The notes: generated from the letters alone by a model not told the origin. Positions 1-11,080 are shown, numbered from the stretch's first letter. The stretch is 64,000 nucleotides of DNA from Hofstenia miamia (GCA_004352715.1 SCFE01000007.1:1401377-1465376); one strand, 5' to 3'. Translations and numbers: made by a program.

Positions 1-2
1 TG

Positions 3-845
3 AAGCAGATCTATGATAACAATAAAAGTTTGCGGATAAATTCAACATCAAATTCCGACAAACCCAATGAGGAAATGGTAGGTTCATCCAGTGAAGATTT
101 AAATTTCATATTTGGAATCGGTAATCACGTAATGAACGTTACCAGTATCTGCAATACACTAACTGAATATGCTTACAGCATGTACAAGTCGCATGCTGCA
201 AAGAGGGAAGTTCTATTTGGATACAAGACATTAGTCAATTGCGTTGTTCAGGGTAATCACAAGCCGGTATTTCGTGCAATGACTGCATGTACCAAACGAA
301 TTATCAATTATGTAATAGACATACCAGTTCCAATCGATCGGAATATCTTAGCCAACAACATCAATGACATGCATTTTAAATATGGAGCCATTTGCAGGTA
401 TATGCTGTTATACGAAATAAGCCGAGGCGATCTTATCAATCTCACTCATAATGTCGTCCATCCAAACTTTGTGAAAGCCGCATCTAATTTTAACAAACAT
501 TTCTCAGTTTTAGACCGTTTCTGCATAGCCAAGCTCGAGGTTCGTGGCTTAATTCTCATATATAGCGCTGTGCATGGGTATCTCAATGTGTTAATGGAGT
601 CGGGACAGACTGTCACAACAGATTTAGTAGAGTTATTAATGAAATTTTGCCAGTTGCTGTTTTCTACTTTATATAAACTAATGCCAGATAGCACCCAACG
701 ATCTTACAGTTTTGACGAATTTAAATCAATAATTCACGATATCACCGAGGATTCCATTTCAGCTTTTAGAACCTATAATTCCACGTTGGGAATTAGTAAT
801 GCCTATTCTTTATCTAATTCATCTACTTTATTTTCGGTTGACTGA
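3..845 (+). CDS. 3' part of an unidentified helical protein (open at window edge)
   Basis: The frame is open from base 3 to the TGA at 843-845. No in-frame ATG precedes residue 24 or so of the visible part, so this is most likely the last exon or 3' portion of a gene that begins outside the window. The roughly 280 visible residues are soluble-looking and rich in predicted helix. Several evenly spaced hydrophobic segments (for example around YKTLVNCVVQ, YVIDIPVPIDRN and LLMKFCQLLFSTLYKLM) suggest a helical-repeat or all-alpha fold. There is no transmembrane segment, signal peptide or metal-binding motif. The C-terminal 40 residues are Ser/Asn-rich and probably disordered. Codon use is balanced and there is no internal stop, unlike the neighbouring transposon relics. 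I do not recognise the family. Confidence 0.75.
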   Translation, partial: KQIYDNNKSLRINSTSNSDKPNEEMVGSSSEDLNFIFGIGNHVMNVTSICNTLTEYAYSMYKSHAAKREVLFGYKTLVNCVVQGNHKPVFRAMTACTKRIINYVIDIPVPIDRNILANNINDMHFKYGAICRYMLLYEISRGDLINLTHNVVHPNFVKAASNFNKHFSVLDRFCIAKLEVRGLILIYSAVHGYLNVLMESGQTVTTDLVELLMKFCQLLFSTLYKLMPDSTQRSYSFDEFKSIIHDITEDSISAFRTYNSTLGISNAYSLSNSSTLFSVD

Positions 846-928
846 CAATTTTTCTTAATCTTCATGCTGGAATTACCTAAATTTTAATGAAATTTATTTG
901 TTTTAAAATATCGTGTAAATTTGTAGAA

Positions 929-934
929 AATAAA
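929..934 (+). promoter_or_regulatory. poly(A) signal AATAAA
   Basis: A canonical AATAAA lies 84 bases after the TGA of the first gene, in AT-rich sequence with no other plausible gene end nearby. This supports 845 as the true 3' end of that coding region. Confidence 0.5.
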
Positions 935-1258
935 CAAAGAAAATGTCTACAATTGTTTTTCACAGTCTGACGTTTTTAATGACTGTAATTTTGTGACAAT
1001 TGTAACTGATTACACAATTTTTAAACTTATACATCGTTTACATTCGGCTAACCAGTCGACAAAATTTAAAATACAATATTGAAATAAAAACTTTCAAAAA
1101 AATTTGAATATTTAAGAATCTAGAGATCAATGATATAAAGTTATTTTACTTACATTCAGTTATAGATTCCTTAAGAATAAAATGTCTTGTCGTTGGTTAT
1201 TCTTGCGGCATGTCACTTAAATCATTTCCATGCCTCAATACATGCTTACACAGGCTAA

Positions 1259-2890
1259 AAATAATAATGAAAATAATGATTATAGTAATCATATAATAAT
1301 AATATAGCCTTAGTCCCCGCAAGCCTTCAGTTGTAGGATGGTATAAGGAATCACCGAACTGCAAGTGGACTCCACAATCGGGAGTAGGGGTTCGAGAAGT
1401 GGCAGTATTGTATTCACTCTGACAATGGACAATGGGCAACGACACACGTGGACAGATGACCAGTATAGACATAGCATTTGTGTGTTTCAGAAGAAGCAGG
1501 CCAGGCGAAGCGGCTATACGAAAAGGATATTGTAAGAATAGAAGAAAGCAGCAACAGGATTAGAAGTTATAGAGGAGAGGCATGCGGGTCAGGTAAGAAA
1601 GTTGCAGCTACATGAGAGTAAAGGAAAGAGCTTAGTTGGTTAAGCCATGGAATGATGAAGTGATGGGAATTCAAGGCACAAGAAGCAGAACCAGTAGATG
1701 TGGAAACTGAAAAGGCAATCAAGGAAGGGATGAAAGTAGTAGGTTGCCAGTTTCAAGAGTAGTTAAGAAAAGCAAGTTATCCATGAAGACGGCAAAGACC
1801 AACAAAGTATTCGAAAAAATGGATGCTAAGATTGTCACAGAGGTAAATAGACTAGTGTATGCAGGTGCATGCGAGGTGTTATAGAAATTAAGTACAGACA
1901 TGAAAAGAAAAGAAGACAAGAAGGTAAAGAAAACAGAAAGCCATTATGAGAGAGAAGAATTAGGAATAAAGGGGTTAAAATCCTACAAATAGGTGATATC
2001 AGAGCAAGTAAGCAGTACAGGATAGGTAAGGGGAAGACAATAGAACTTTAAGAGAAGAGCTCAAGGAGAGAGTTGTAGTAGAAACTGAGAAGCTAGGAAA
2101 TTATTTGGCAAGAGCAAAGCAGGCAAGAGCTTTTATGAAGTTTGAGACACAGGAAGGAAGATTCTACAGAGACTTAGAGCCTGGATAAAATGGTACAGCT
2201 AGAGCAGATAAGTACGCAGGAAGATTATCGGAGAGTACATGGGGAATCTCTAAACCAGAGATAGAGAGTGATTAGATGCAGAAAAAGTCAAGAAAGAGGT
2301 AATCACAATTTCAAAGTTAAAGGAGGCTAAAAAAATGAATAATTGGAAGGTGGAGGGCGGGGATGAGATACATGGCTATTGTGTGAAGCAATTCACAAGT
2401 GTTCATGAGAGACTGGCACAAATAAAGGCAGTGAGATGAGCCACTTCATGCCAATAGTATTTCTGGAAATGACTTGAAAATTGCTAACTTCCGAGATTTC
2501 AAGGATTGACATATTACTTAAAAAAGAATAGGTTGATCCCTGATCCCAGAAGAGCGGAAAAGAGTAGTGAATGTCAGGATCCGTTTTCAGTAAACCAGGC
2601 AGAGGATTAGAATTGTAAAAGGAAGAAAAACTTAGCAATGACGTGGATAGACTACAGAAAGGCATGTGACAGTATATCACATAAGTGGGTACTGAAGCTG
2701 TGAGAGGCCAATTGTGGTTCCTATTCTTAGATTACGGAAGTGGAGAGGGGCGATAGGACGACCAGCAGCAAGGTTAGGAACAGCTAGAATATTGAGGAAA
2801 GCTCTCAGCTTCCCTGGGAACTAATGAGCTCGCCTATCTAAGAGTCACACCAGCTCGAAGCTGTGAGAAGGATATAATAATTATTCCAAC
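1259..2890 (+). mobile_element. Degenerate R2/R4-type LINE in TAA-rich flanks
   Basis: This is a purine-rich, GC-richer block with the remains of a non-LTR retrotransposon polymerase in shifting frames. In order: a linker segment (VNRLVYAGACEVL) near 1840; a segment resembling the pre-polymerase region (RFYRDLEPG) near 2160; the fingers motif NNWKVEGGDEIHGYC near 2335-2385; and reverse transcriptase motif A ([19 protein letters not shown]) at about 2641-2700. The last is clearly the same family as the minus-strand relic at 36636-37140. Many stops and frameshifts make it non-functional. TAA-rich sequence lies at both ends (1259-1309 and 2874-2915). In known R4-clade elements such as Dong, TAA repeats are the insertion target. 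Clade assignment is inference from motif style and flanks; RT identity is firm. Confidence 0.75.
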
Positions 2891-2899
2891 AACAATAAT

Positions 2900-3550
2900 A
2901 ATAATGATAATAGAGTCAACGCGAAATAATTGGAAAATAATAATAATAATATATATTATTTTAGTTATTGGATTGGTGAATAATTAAGGGTTTACATAAT
3001 AACTGATTTTCCCGCTCACATTTTCAATTTTTCAAAAACAAATGAAATTTATAGCGCAGAATCTGAGGATTCAGAAAATGTAAAATTTATACATCAATAA
3101 TCAATATTTTTATACTTATACGAATTTTTATATCACAACCTTCGAACGAAAAGATTGGTACAATGTGAAAAAATTTGGCAATTCCCATTTCCTGCTATCA
3201 AAAAATCGCTGTGAGTTTTTTAAATTAAGAAAGCTATACGCCAGGTGATGCCACACTAAAAAATCCCCCTTTATCATCAAGTGAGCTTGAGTACGTGCTT
3301 TCATTTACTAAGTTCAAAATGAATTTTTCTCTACTTTCGATTTTTTATTATAACTATAACTCGTGATCAGAATTTGATAAAGTGCAAAAAACAGACACAG
3401 TGATATGTTTGGATATGACATCTGATAAAGAGTTCTCGAGAAAATCGATTATATATGAAAATCAGTAAATCCAAGCAAACTCCCCTTAAAATTATGAATT
3501 GTTTTAAATTTCCCCATTAGTAAATAATGATTAATTGAATTGAAATATCA
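2900..3550. other. AT-rich non-coding stretch
   Basis: Short imperfect TAA/TA runs up to about 2965, then AT-rich sequence with no reading frame, repeat or RNA motif I can support. Confidence 0.4.
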
Positions 3551-3559
3551 AGCAAAACA

Positions 3560-3912
3560 ATATAAACTTCTTCAATTTTGTCAAATTTTGAACGCTATTC
3601 ATTTATTGCTTCTATTAATACAAAAATTAATGTCCAAGGTTTCTTGGGTTCAAGAATGGATCCTAATGCTGAGAGAATGGTTAAGGAACTAATCCAGAAA
3701 TATGAGAGCCTGGGATGCAGAATGTCAATAAAAATGCACTTTCTTTATTCTCAATTTGATTTTTTTCGGGAGTGAAATCATGGGGAGAGATTCCATCAAG
3801 ATATTGACGCAATCAAAAGCTGTATCAATTTGATGGGTGAATATGTATGGAATATCCTTCGCGAGACTTCTGTGTTGAACAAGAGACAATCCAGAAATAC
3901 TAATTATTTTTA
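3560..3912 (+). pseudogene. Relic of a transposon-associated protein with GERFHQDI motif
   Basis: A frame from about 3578 encodes a segment ending LGCRMSIKMHFLYSQFDFF. A stop and small shift follow, then HGERFHQDIDAIKS, then a segment with GEYVWNILRET and KRQSR. The order matches a protein family I know from many insect and cnidarian genomes, where a 'CRMSxKxHFLHSHLDFF' block precedes 'EHGERFHQDI' and a 'M..DYCW.L.R' block. Copies are typically multi-copy and transposon-associated. Here the spacer between the two blocks is lost and the DYCW tryptophan block is altered, so this is a decayed fragment. I saw no terminal repeats. The family's biochemical function is not known to me. Confidence 0.65.
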
Positions 3913-5865
3913 ACCTGTATACATGTGTTTCATTAAATTTTACCCCAATTTTCATTATCCATATATGTAGATTCATTTTGGTTTATATTATGTCAAATTT
4001 ATTGAAAATATCAATTCTTCACGCATTTATAGAATACAATCTTTCATCAAAATCTTGAAAAATTGAATTTACTATATCTTGAAAAGTTAATGCTCGATTT
4101 TAAAATAGAATTCATGTTTGAAATCAGCGTGAAAAACTTATCTAGATCATTTGTAAATTAGAGAAGCAAAAAATTTTTTTGTGACACAGTGTAGTCCTTT
4201 TTTCAAACCGGATTGATGTTTGCTTAAAAGTTAAACATTTTTATTTAAGTCGTCTACCTGTTGGTATGTTTTCCTTTTAAAGTTTTTTGTTCTTGAGAGA
4301 ATAGATATGGAGCAGTAATTCTATGCTTTATCATTAACCTTTTCTAAGATGAAAATAAAACTTCAACAATTCTGAATTGTTTAGCGAACTATAATGTATA
4401 AGTCTTTTGAGAATCATAGAGCAAGTAACTTGGTTCTCTTGAGTTCTTGCAGTTAAACATATTTTGTAATTTTATTTAAATTATCTGCAATTTCATGGGT
4501 TCTTTTTCAATTATATTTTCTCTATTGTAAACTAAACATTTTCTTTGATAAATTTTTTTCATCATTGAAAGATCATTCCGAAAATCTTTAAACTCATATT
4601 TCAATGTACATTATTTTTTATCTCTTGTATTCATTAAGATTTTCTGGACATCTATTTTACAGTCACGTGCATAAAACTTTATATTTTTAAAGTTATTGTT
4701 TTGTTTCTTTTAAAATACGCTACGAATGCTGTTAAAACTTATTTTTAAATTTTAATTAATGGGCAATACATTATACATAATACCGGAAGTCTTAGAAACT
4801 GAATTATTATCTAGAGTTTGTGTGGATGTTTTTATAGAGAATTCATTAATAGAACATACTGAAGAAAAAATTGAAAATAATAGGAATATCGACTTGGCAT
4901 ATACTGCAGATCGTTTTGGGCCTCACTACAAAAAATCTATGCTTGAAGTCCATACTACAAAACCCAATGCGCCATCAAATCAAAGTAAACCAGTTGTCCA
5001 AATTTTATTTAGTTTTTAATTTATTACTGGAAATTATTGTAATGTTAATTTTATATATTTTATGTATTTATTTTCTTTCTTTGTTAAAAAAATTGTAAAT
5101 TTTCTGATTTTGAAATGTTTTATTTTGTAAACCAAGATAAATTGGCATTTACCATTAAAAAAAATAATGGGCAATTTTTCTCGTACAATAGCCAGATCTT
5201 GGTTATAAATTCTAATTTTTCATCAAATGAATGAATTCTATAAAAACATTTTTTCTTGAATCAGGCATGGTTGAATGAATACAAATATTTCTTTGTTTCA
5301 AGAAATATGAAGTTACTTTTTTGGTAAAAAATAGTGCAAGTTATTAAATGATCAGACAATAGATCATCCACGACAAACGTTGGATTATTACATATTTCAG
5401 AACCAATTAACGAAGATTTGTTATATTCAACACTTCCAAGTTAAAAATATCTATTTGATATTGAACATGATTAATTTCATTTTGTCTTAGTTTTGGCAAT
5501 AATCTCCCATTATTATGATATTTCTGATTTAAATTCATTATCAATTCATACATTCTTTGAAAAATTGATTTTAATCGTATAATTTAATTTTGATATTGGA
5601 ATATTTGCTTTTTTACATTCATGAAAATATTTGATCGAAATTTTGATAAAAATGCATTTGATTTTTCCTAATTTTTCCATTGTTTTCAGCTTTTTCATCA
5701 GATTAGCAAAAACGAACAATATTTTGTGAATACAATTACTTGATCAATAGATGTTTGCATTTTGTTGATAGAATTATCTATGTTCTATATTTGTATTGTT
5801 TTTTTTAAGGGAACCATCTGCATTTTTAATACTTTGCTTGAGATTGACTTCTGATATATATATAT
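3913..5865. other. AT-rich intergenic region with one short ORF (4759-5019)
   Basis: Mostly A/T-runs without supported genes. An 86-codon frame at 4759-5019 (+) starts at an ATG and encodes an acidic N-half and a KPNAPSNQSKPV tail. It has no recognisable domain and no neighbouring exons, so I regard it as possible but unproven coding sequence. Nothing else stands out. Confidence 0.3.
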
Positions 5866-5867
5866 AT

Positions 5868-6178
5868 TCTAAAAGGAAAACACATTCAACGTTTCGATTA
5901 TATTATATAATCATCAGCAAATAATTTGCGGCAAAACTATTTTTACAATATATAAACTACACTAAAATTATAAAATGAAATCTAAAATAAATACTTAGTT
6001 GGATTAATCTGTTTATTTAATAACTTTATTTTGTCGATGTTGGTAATTTCAATGGCTTCTGCAATTTTTGTATATTTTGTTCTTCTAATGATCTTAAAAT
6101 TTTCAAAATTGATATTATGAATGTGATTAAAAATTTCTGATGTTAAATGGCCATTGATGCGCTCTTTGATTCACGTAT

Positions 6179-6180
<2 letters not shown>
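5868..6180 (-). mobile_element. Penelope-like retroelement 3' end (GIY-YIG C-terminal remnant)
   Basis: On the minus strand, about 6174 down to 6000 encodes IKERINGHLTSEIFNHIHN, then NFENFKIIRRTKYTKIAEAI, then KLLNKQINP. This is the order seen at the C-terminus of the GIY-YIG endonuclease of Penelope-like elements: R.xEHL, S.I..H, H/N..F.n..I, IAEA, LN.Q. Beyond the frame, the plus-strand text at about 5888-5921 has ACGTTTCG and ATCATCAGC, the kind of 3' non-coding signature common in these elements. Only the last 60 or so codons remain; a TA microsatellite and an assembly gap lie directly upstream. The catalytic GIY and YIG residues are not in the visible part. Confidence 0.65.
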
Positions 6181-6209
<29 letters not shown>

Positions 6210-6436
6210 NNNNNNNNNNNNNNNNNNNNNNNNNNNNNNNNNNNNNNNNNNNNNNNNNNNNNNNNNNNNNNNNNNNNNNNNNNNNNNNNNNNNNNNNNNN
6301 NNNNNNNNNNNNNNNNNNNNNNNNNNNNNNNNNNNNNNNNNNNNNNNNNNNNNNNNNNNNNNNNNNNNNNNNNNNNNNNNNNNNNNNNNNNNNNNNNNNN
6401 NNNNNNNNNNNNNNNNNNNNNNNNNNNNNNNNNNNN

Positions 6437-6470
<34 letters not shown>

Positions 6471-6480
6471 TATATATATA
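6181..6480. repeat. (TA)n microsatellite with internal gap
   Basis: TA dinucleotide runs border an N-run at 6210-6436. The translated tyrosine/isoleucine frames on both strands here are repeat artefacts. Confidence 0.95.
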
Positions 6481-7088
6481 ATTGAGATGCAAATTTGAAC
6501 ATTGTAATGGGATTGCCACACGATTTGATGACTAATATTTTAGAAACTTCTGAATAAATTCTTACAAAAAATTGTGAATATACTAGTTTTTCATCCTGAA
6601 TACGATTTACGCATATTTACTAACATAGTTTTAGGGGGCCCTTTACAGGGTCAGAGGATAACAATTAAATTGCATACATACAAATTTGAGGAGAAATTTG
6701 AATTCACAATGCTAAAATTAACCCAATTGCAAAAAATCAAAGCTATAGTGTTCATCACTGTAAAAAGAATTTGTTAAGTTAGGTGTGCGAGAACTTTTGA
6801 TGGCTACTGTAAATAAATAAGATCAATGCAAAGAACTGTAAATATCAAAGATGATTAAATCTAGAAGCATAAATTACTTATAATGAAAGTTTAATTTTAT
6901 ATTATTTTAAGGAAATTAGTGCATATTTAGATGGAATTTTTTGTAAAGTCATGATGCTCAAGTTGAGCGAAATATATCTTTTAGTCTAATGTTTTTACTA
7001 AAAATACTCACGATTTTTAATAAAAATAACTTAAAAAGTTAACTTATGTGGGGGCTTAAAAAACTACTTATTAATTCTATTAATGAAT
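6481..7088. other. AT-rich non-coding stretch
   Basis: A 67-codon frame at 6574-6777 (+) has no recognisable motif. No supported feature otherwise. Confidence 0.35.
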
Positions 7089-7395
7089 GACTAAAAATAT
7101 AAATCTGTGTTAACTTTACCCATAGAATGATATAATGAATTGAACGCCTTTGAAATATCTAATAATGTTACATTTTATTTCATTCCTATCTAATTTTGAA
7201 CTTCAATCTTCAATGGCATAAAGTAAAGCACCTTTTATAAATCCAAACTGATGCTTTGATATTAATGAATTTTTTATATAATGATAATTTAGCTGCGCAA
7301 TAATTTTTCAAATATTTTAATTGCCATTAATACGAAATTGGGCGGTAATTTTCTGCAAGATCTTTTCTCATATATTTGCGTCACTAGCAAAATTT
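7089..7395 (-). mobile_element. Non-LTR reverse transcriptase fragment, frameshifted
   Basis: Read on the minus strand with frame changes, this block gives NYRPIS (about 7349), IFEKLL (about 7305), SKHQFGFIKG (about 7242-7262) and LLDISKAFNS (about 7135-7170). These four are, in the right order and roughly the right spacing, the fingers motifs and motif A of a CR1/Jockey-type non-LTR reverse transcriptase. Every block is in a different frame from the next, and no palm motif C (xADD) is visible, so it is a dead fragment. It lies downstream of, and on the same strand as, the F-box gene, with no sign that the two are connected. Confidence 0.65.
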
Positions 7396-7870
7396 ATAAA
7401 TCAACAGAATGTGTAGATTCTGATAATTATTGATTAAATAATCTTCCAGTAAGGTAAAGTAATTCAAAAGCGTAACTTTCTAGTTTTGTAGTATTTATTT
7501 CAATTTTAAACACTTTTAATAAAATGCAAAAGCATGGAACTCGCAATAAATTTATAATTACATAAATCATAGATGACATTTTGAATGCAATAATGATAAT
7601 TATATTTTGAATTAGGTATGTCTTTAATATACAGTTTCTTTCCCTGATGGTAAAGAATCCCAATTGATTTGGAAATGTCAATAAATGCAATGAATAAACA
7701 TTCCTTTTTACAATACAAATTATTAAATAATAAAATTGCACAAATTTATAGCACCATAATGATATTAACCCAATTTATTTGAGCTGAATTCTTGAAGGAA
7801 ATGACACAAAATGGAAGACAGTAAATAATTTTTACAGAAAAAAAAGTATATAAAGGGAATTGAGTTGAAA
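7396..7870. other. AT-rich 3' flank of the F-box gene
   Basis: This contains the probable poly(A) signal of the F-box gene (7774-7779). A 104-codon minus-strand frame at 7427-7741 is very A/T-driven and shows no motif I trust. Confidence 0.35.
7774..7779 (-). promoter_or_regulatory. poly(A) signal AATAAA of the F-box gene
   Basis: The plus strand reads TTTATT, so the minus strand reads AATAAA, about 95 bases after the stop codon of the F-box gene. Confidence 0.45.
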
Positions 7871-9166
7871 TTAATCAACTCTAAATGATAGAATATAAAT
7901 TGTTTGATTAGCAAAAATTTCCAAATACTTAGACGGCAAATTTTTTCTAATTTTAATTACTCCTGACGTCGATGCAGACATCATTTTCTCTTTTTTGACT
8001 AAGAATTCCGTCAAAACATTCGCCAAATCACAATTTATCATATCGATTAAGTAATTAGAATTACTTTTTAAATACTTAGATCGCATCGAGAATAAAATGT
8101 GGAAAGGTTGCGAAAAACTTCCAAATGACGGCCAAACTAAAAACTTATGTCCAAGCAAACGATTACATAGATCAATTACAGAACTCATTGTGGAACGCAA
8201 AAAAATATGAACTAAATCAACTCCGAAATCAAGGCCATATTCGTATATAGTTTGAGAAACGAGGTCAAATGATGAATTAAAATCTGAAATAACATTTCCA
8301 GTTTTCGTTTCCAACATTACAAGATCATTATTATTATACAGAACAAGAACGTAGTGTTGATTAAAGAATGAATAAAATATGGATGATCGAAAACTGGGTG
8401 ACTTGCACCACAGCATTTCAAAATGAAGAAGTTTGCGTTTTTCGTCACATGCTGATAACCTACTCATTAATAATCGACCAACAACATCAAAGGCCAATAC
8501 ATATGATCCAACAGTAACCATTTTGAAAATGCAATCTATCATTTCAAGGGTTACACTTAATGAATTAGCCATTTCTATAAGTTCACCTTTCTTGGTTAAA
8601 CCGAAGCACCTATGATCAAGACAATTTGCCTTTTTTGATATAAAAACGGTATGTAAGGAAAATTCTGATTCATCGGGAAAGACAGTATATATCCTTCCAT
8701 AAGAAGTTTCAACTTCAGAAATAAGTTTTAAATTTTTGAAAGTGTCATGACTGTATACTTGAAGTTTGTAACTTTTTGATATGACCACGACAAAGGTGGA
8801 ATTTGCAAATTCAATTCGATTAAAATCTGGATAATTGAATACCTTGATTGGAAGCCGACTTAAAGGCTTATACAACGGTACTTGATTTAAAATGGACTCC
8901 CACTTAACATCATTCTTTTTATGTAAATTGCAATAGTAATCGAAATCGGATGGCAATAGGTAAAAGAGGTTACACTGAATTTTGCCGAGTTGATTAAAAC
9001 ATAGCTCAGGAAAAGCTTGTACAACCGCTCGAAAGCGTGAATACGATAATCTGAAACGAAAAAACGATCCAATATCCAAGTAGTCAGCAATTTGAAGCAA
9101 TATCAAATCGGGCAAAGTATCAAAATTGTTTCGTTTTCTTTTGTGCTTAATGAAATCCATGACCAT
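7871..9166 (-). CDS. F-box protein
   Basis: A single uninterrupted frame of 431 codons. Residues about 15-50 form an F-box: LPDLILLQIADYL, then aromatic/Arg-rich SFFRFRLSYSRFRAVV, matching the LP..l...I..yL......R.s.vsk.fr consensus. By family knowledge, an F-box binds Skp1 in an SCF ubiquitin ligase and the rest of the protein selects the substrate. The remaining 380 residues alternate short beta-like hydrophobic stretches with loops, which suggests a beta-propeller-like substrate domain, but I see no clear WD or Kelch motif. There is no membrane segment. The ATG at the 9166 end is immediately preceded on the minus strand by ACTTTTAG, which would also serve as a splice acceptor, so a further 5' exon cannot be excluded. 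The frame is clean amid relic transposons, supporting a live gene. Confidence 0.8.
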   Translation of the reverse strand: MVMDFIKHKRKRNNFDTLPDLILLQIADYLDIGSFFRFRLSYSRFRAVVQAFPELCFNQLGKIQCNLFYLLPSDFDYYCNLHKKNDVKWESILNQVPLYKPLSRLPIKVFNYPDFNRIEFANSTFVVVISKSYKLQVYSHDTFKNLKLISEVETSYGRIYTVFPDESEFSLHTVFISKKANCLDHRCFGLTKKGELIEMANSLSVTLEMIDCIFKMVTVGSYVLAFDVVGRLLMSRLSACDEKRKLLHFEMLWCKSPSFRSSIFYSFFNQHYVLVLYNNNDLVMLETKTGNVISDFNSSFDLVSQTIYEYGLDFGVDLVHIFLRSTMSSVIDLCNRLLGHKFLVWPSFGSFSQPFHILFSMRSKYLKSNSNYLIDMINCDLANVLTEFLVKKEKMMSASTSGVIKIRKNLPSKYLEIFANQTIYILSFRVD

Positions 9167-9365
9167 CTAAAAGTCAATCATTAATACAGAACTATGGGGA
9201 CGATGCTCACTAAAATTTCTATGCATGTAATATTAATATGAACAGAGACAGTTATTAGATTAATAGCAATGATAAATCGCAGTTGGTTTGTAAACTGTAA
9301 AGCGGCAATTCACTACCAAAGCTATCATTGCTAATCTTAAAATTAAGCATTAAGTGATCTGATTT

Positions 9366-9366
9366 A

Positions 9367-9404
<38 letters not shown>

Positions 9405-9534
9405 NNNNNNNNNNNNNNNNNNNNNNNNNNNNNNNNNNNNNNNNNNNNNNNNNNNNNNNNNNNNNNNNNNNNNNNNNNNNNNNNNNNNNNNNNNNNNNNN
9501 NNNNNNNNNNNNNNNNNNNNNNNNNNNNNNNNNN

Positions 9535-9577
<43 letters not shown>

Positions 9578-9578
9578 T
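9366..9578. repeat. (TA)n microsatellite with internal gap
   Basis: TA runs surround the N-run at 9405-9534, about 200 bases upstream of the F-box gene start. Confidence 0.95.
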
Positions 9579-9639
9579 GTTCATTATCACACGTAAATGG
9601 TTTATCATTGCTCAGTACGTGCTAATTTCCCGCCATTCA

Positions 9640-10160
9640 GTGAACGATGGGCAAAGTTGTTCCATAACCGAATGCAAGAGTGGATATTATGGAAAAGCAG
9701 GAGTGTACCAATGTATGCATTCTCTTAGGAATTAAACCAGCTTCGTATTTGATTGAGAGCACTTGCTAACATCATTCATGAAAAATCTGTGAATAAAAAT
9801 ATGGGAGTTTGTGGGTTACACTTTCCTCCAGATGCTCCAAAACGAAAAGTCAGAGGCAGTTCATTTTTATTAACTTTGCTGCGAGATGTGGAAGAATATC
9901 AATGGCTAGGCAAGCATACCCTTCAGAAATTATCAAATGTACCATTTTATCTATTGAACGATCAGTCCCATATTATCAAGTCTTACAGAAACAGTTGGAT
10001 TGGGAAAATGAATAAAATTTTAAATTTCTACAGATTCTCCATCTGATGTTCTTTGTGAAGAGTGGAAGAATATTGAAAAACTTTCCATTGTGGAAAGTGG
10101 GAAACTGTTGAAACAAAATCAGCTATTTCGCCAAGAAATATTGAGCGTCAAATGTTGTAT
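9640..10160 (+). pseudogene. Possible decayed coding sequence, unidentified
   Basis: The composition is less A/T-biased than the surroundings, and several frames carry protein-like text. Examples are WAKLFHNRMQEWILWKSRS near 9650-9710, CGLHFPPDAPKRKVRGSSF near 9811-9866 and DVLCEEWKNIEKLSIVES near 10045-10100. No single frame persists for more than about 97 codons, and the segments are not in phase. This fits a frameshifted pseudogene or transposon fragment. The CGLHFPPD piece faintly recalls the C-terminal part of a THAP zinc finger, but the other zinc ligands are not convincing. Confidence 0.25.
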
Positions 10161-10765
10161 TGGCTTTAAAGATATGTAATGAGAACATCAGCTGCTTATC
10201 AATGCATATACATCACCATCATACAAAAAATAATTTCACTATAATGACTAAGATTGCAACGGCAAGTTAAAATAAGTAAATGTTCATTACTCAATGTGAA
10301 TGCGATTATAAATATTTCCGAAATAATGGGATTTTGAGATGCATATTCCCAAAATTTATAAGATAAAGAAGATACGGTTTAAAACTACATAAAATGCTTC
10401 CTTTGACATTAACATGAGGAATGGATTAATAAAATTTGGGGCTAAACCATGGCTCCTACTAAGAATAACAATGACCTAACGCAAATCAACCCACATTGTA
10501 AAACAGTAAAATTGCTTTGTGTCAAAATTAGCATCGAGTTAAAAAAGAATGTGTTTAGAAGCTTAAAAATCGCCGCCTAGCTTTATTTAAATAAATTAGT
10601 TAACATCATTCAAAGATAGTCATGGATAAATTAAGGTAAAACTTCAATTCATTGACAACTACATGACTACATCCTGATAAAATAATGCAATACGCACACC
10701 TTCTCTGCGTCTGATAACACAGTGATTTATGTAGACAACCTGCATCTAGTGTACAAGATGTTGAT
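10161..10765. other. AT-rich non-coding stretch
   Basis: No supported gene, repeat or RNA. Confidence 0.35.
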
Positions 10766-10769
10766 TGGC

Positions 10770-11080
10770 GAACTTGTAGAATAGCCACACGCGGACAAAG
10801 AAAACACTACTTTAGGGTCAAAAACGATAGGAAATACAATAAAATACTCAAAAAGTTTGAAATCTAATCGATATAAACCGATAACTTGTCCTAATCCAGC
10901 ATATTTGCAGTACGCGGTAACACGCGATAGCACGCGGTATATATTTAAGCAATATAGTATATAAAACCACGAATTCATATAATAATATTTATCTTTAACT
11001 AAAAAATAACAAAATATAATGGTATAATTAAGCAAATCTATAAACTTTTGGTTTAAATCAAGTGTTGATCTTAAGTGAAA
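10770..11080. repeat. Foldback family copy A (truncated half-element)
   Basis: This carries the family's diagnostic block GTACGCGGTAACACGCGATA followed by GCACGCGG (about 10910-10938) and ends with GGTTTAAATCAAGTGTTGATC (about 11052-11072). That end is the inverse complement of the left end of the copy at 11892. The central part (about 10780-10850) matches the centre of the full copy, but the opposite arm is missing. Confidence 0.7.

Noticed and set aside
1385-1400. tRNA B-box-like GGTTCGAG
   Set aside because: It lies within the LINE relic; no cloverleaf or A box could be formed around it.
6143-6521. Long frames of alternating Tyr/Ile around N-runs, also at 9255-9608 and 30160-30510
   Set aside because: They arise from (TA)n microsatellites and Ns read through as codons.
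9811-9870. THAP zinc finger at CGLHFPPD
   Set aside because: Only one pair of candidate ligands is present, and the invariant upstream Cys pair, Trp and Pro spacing could not be found in phase.
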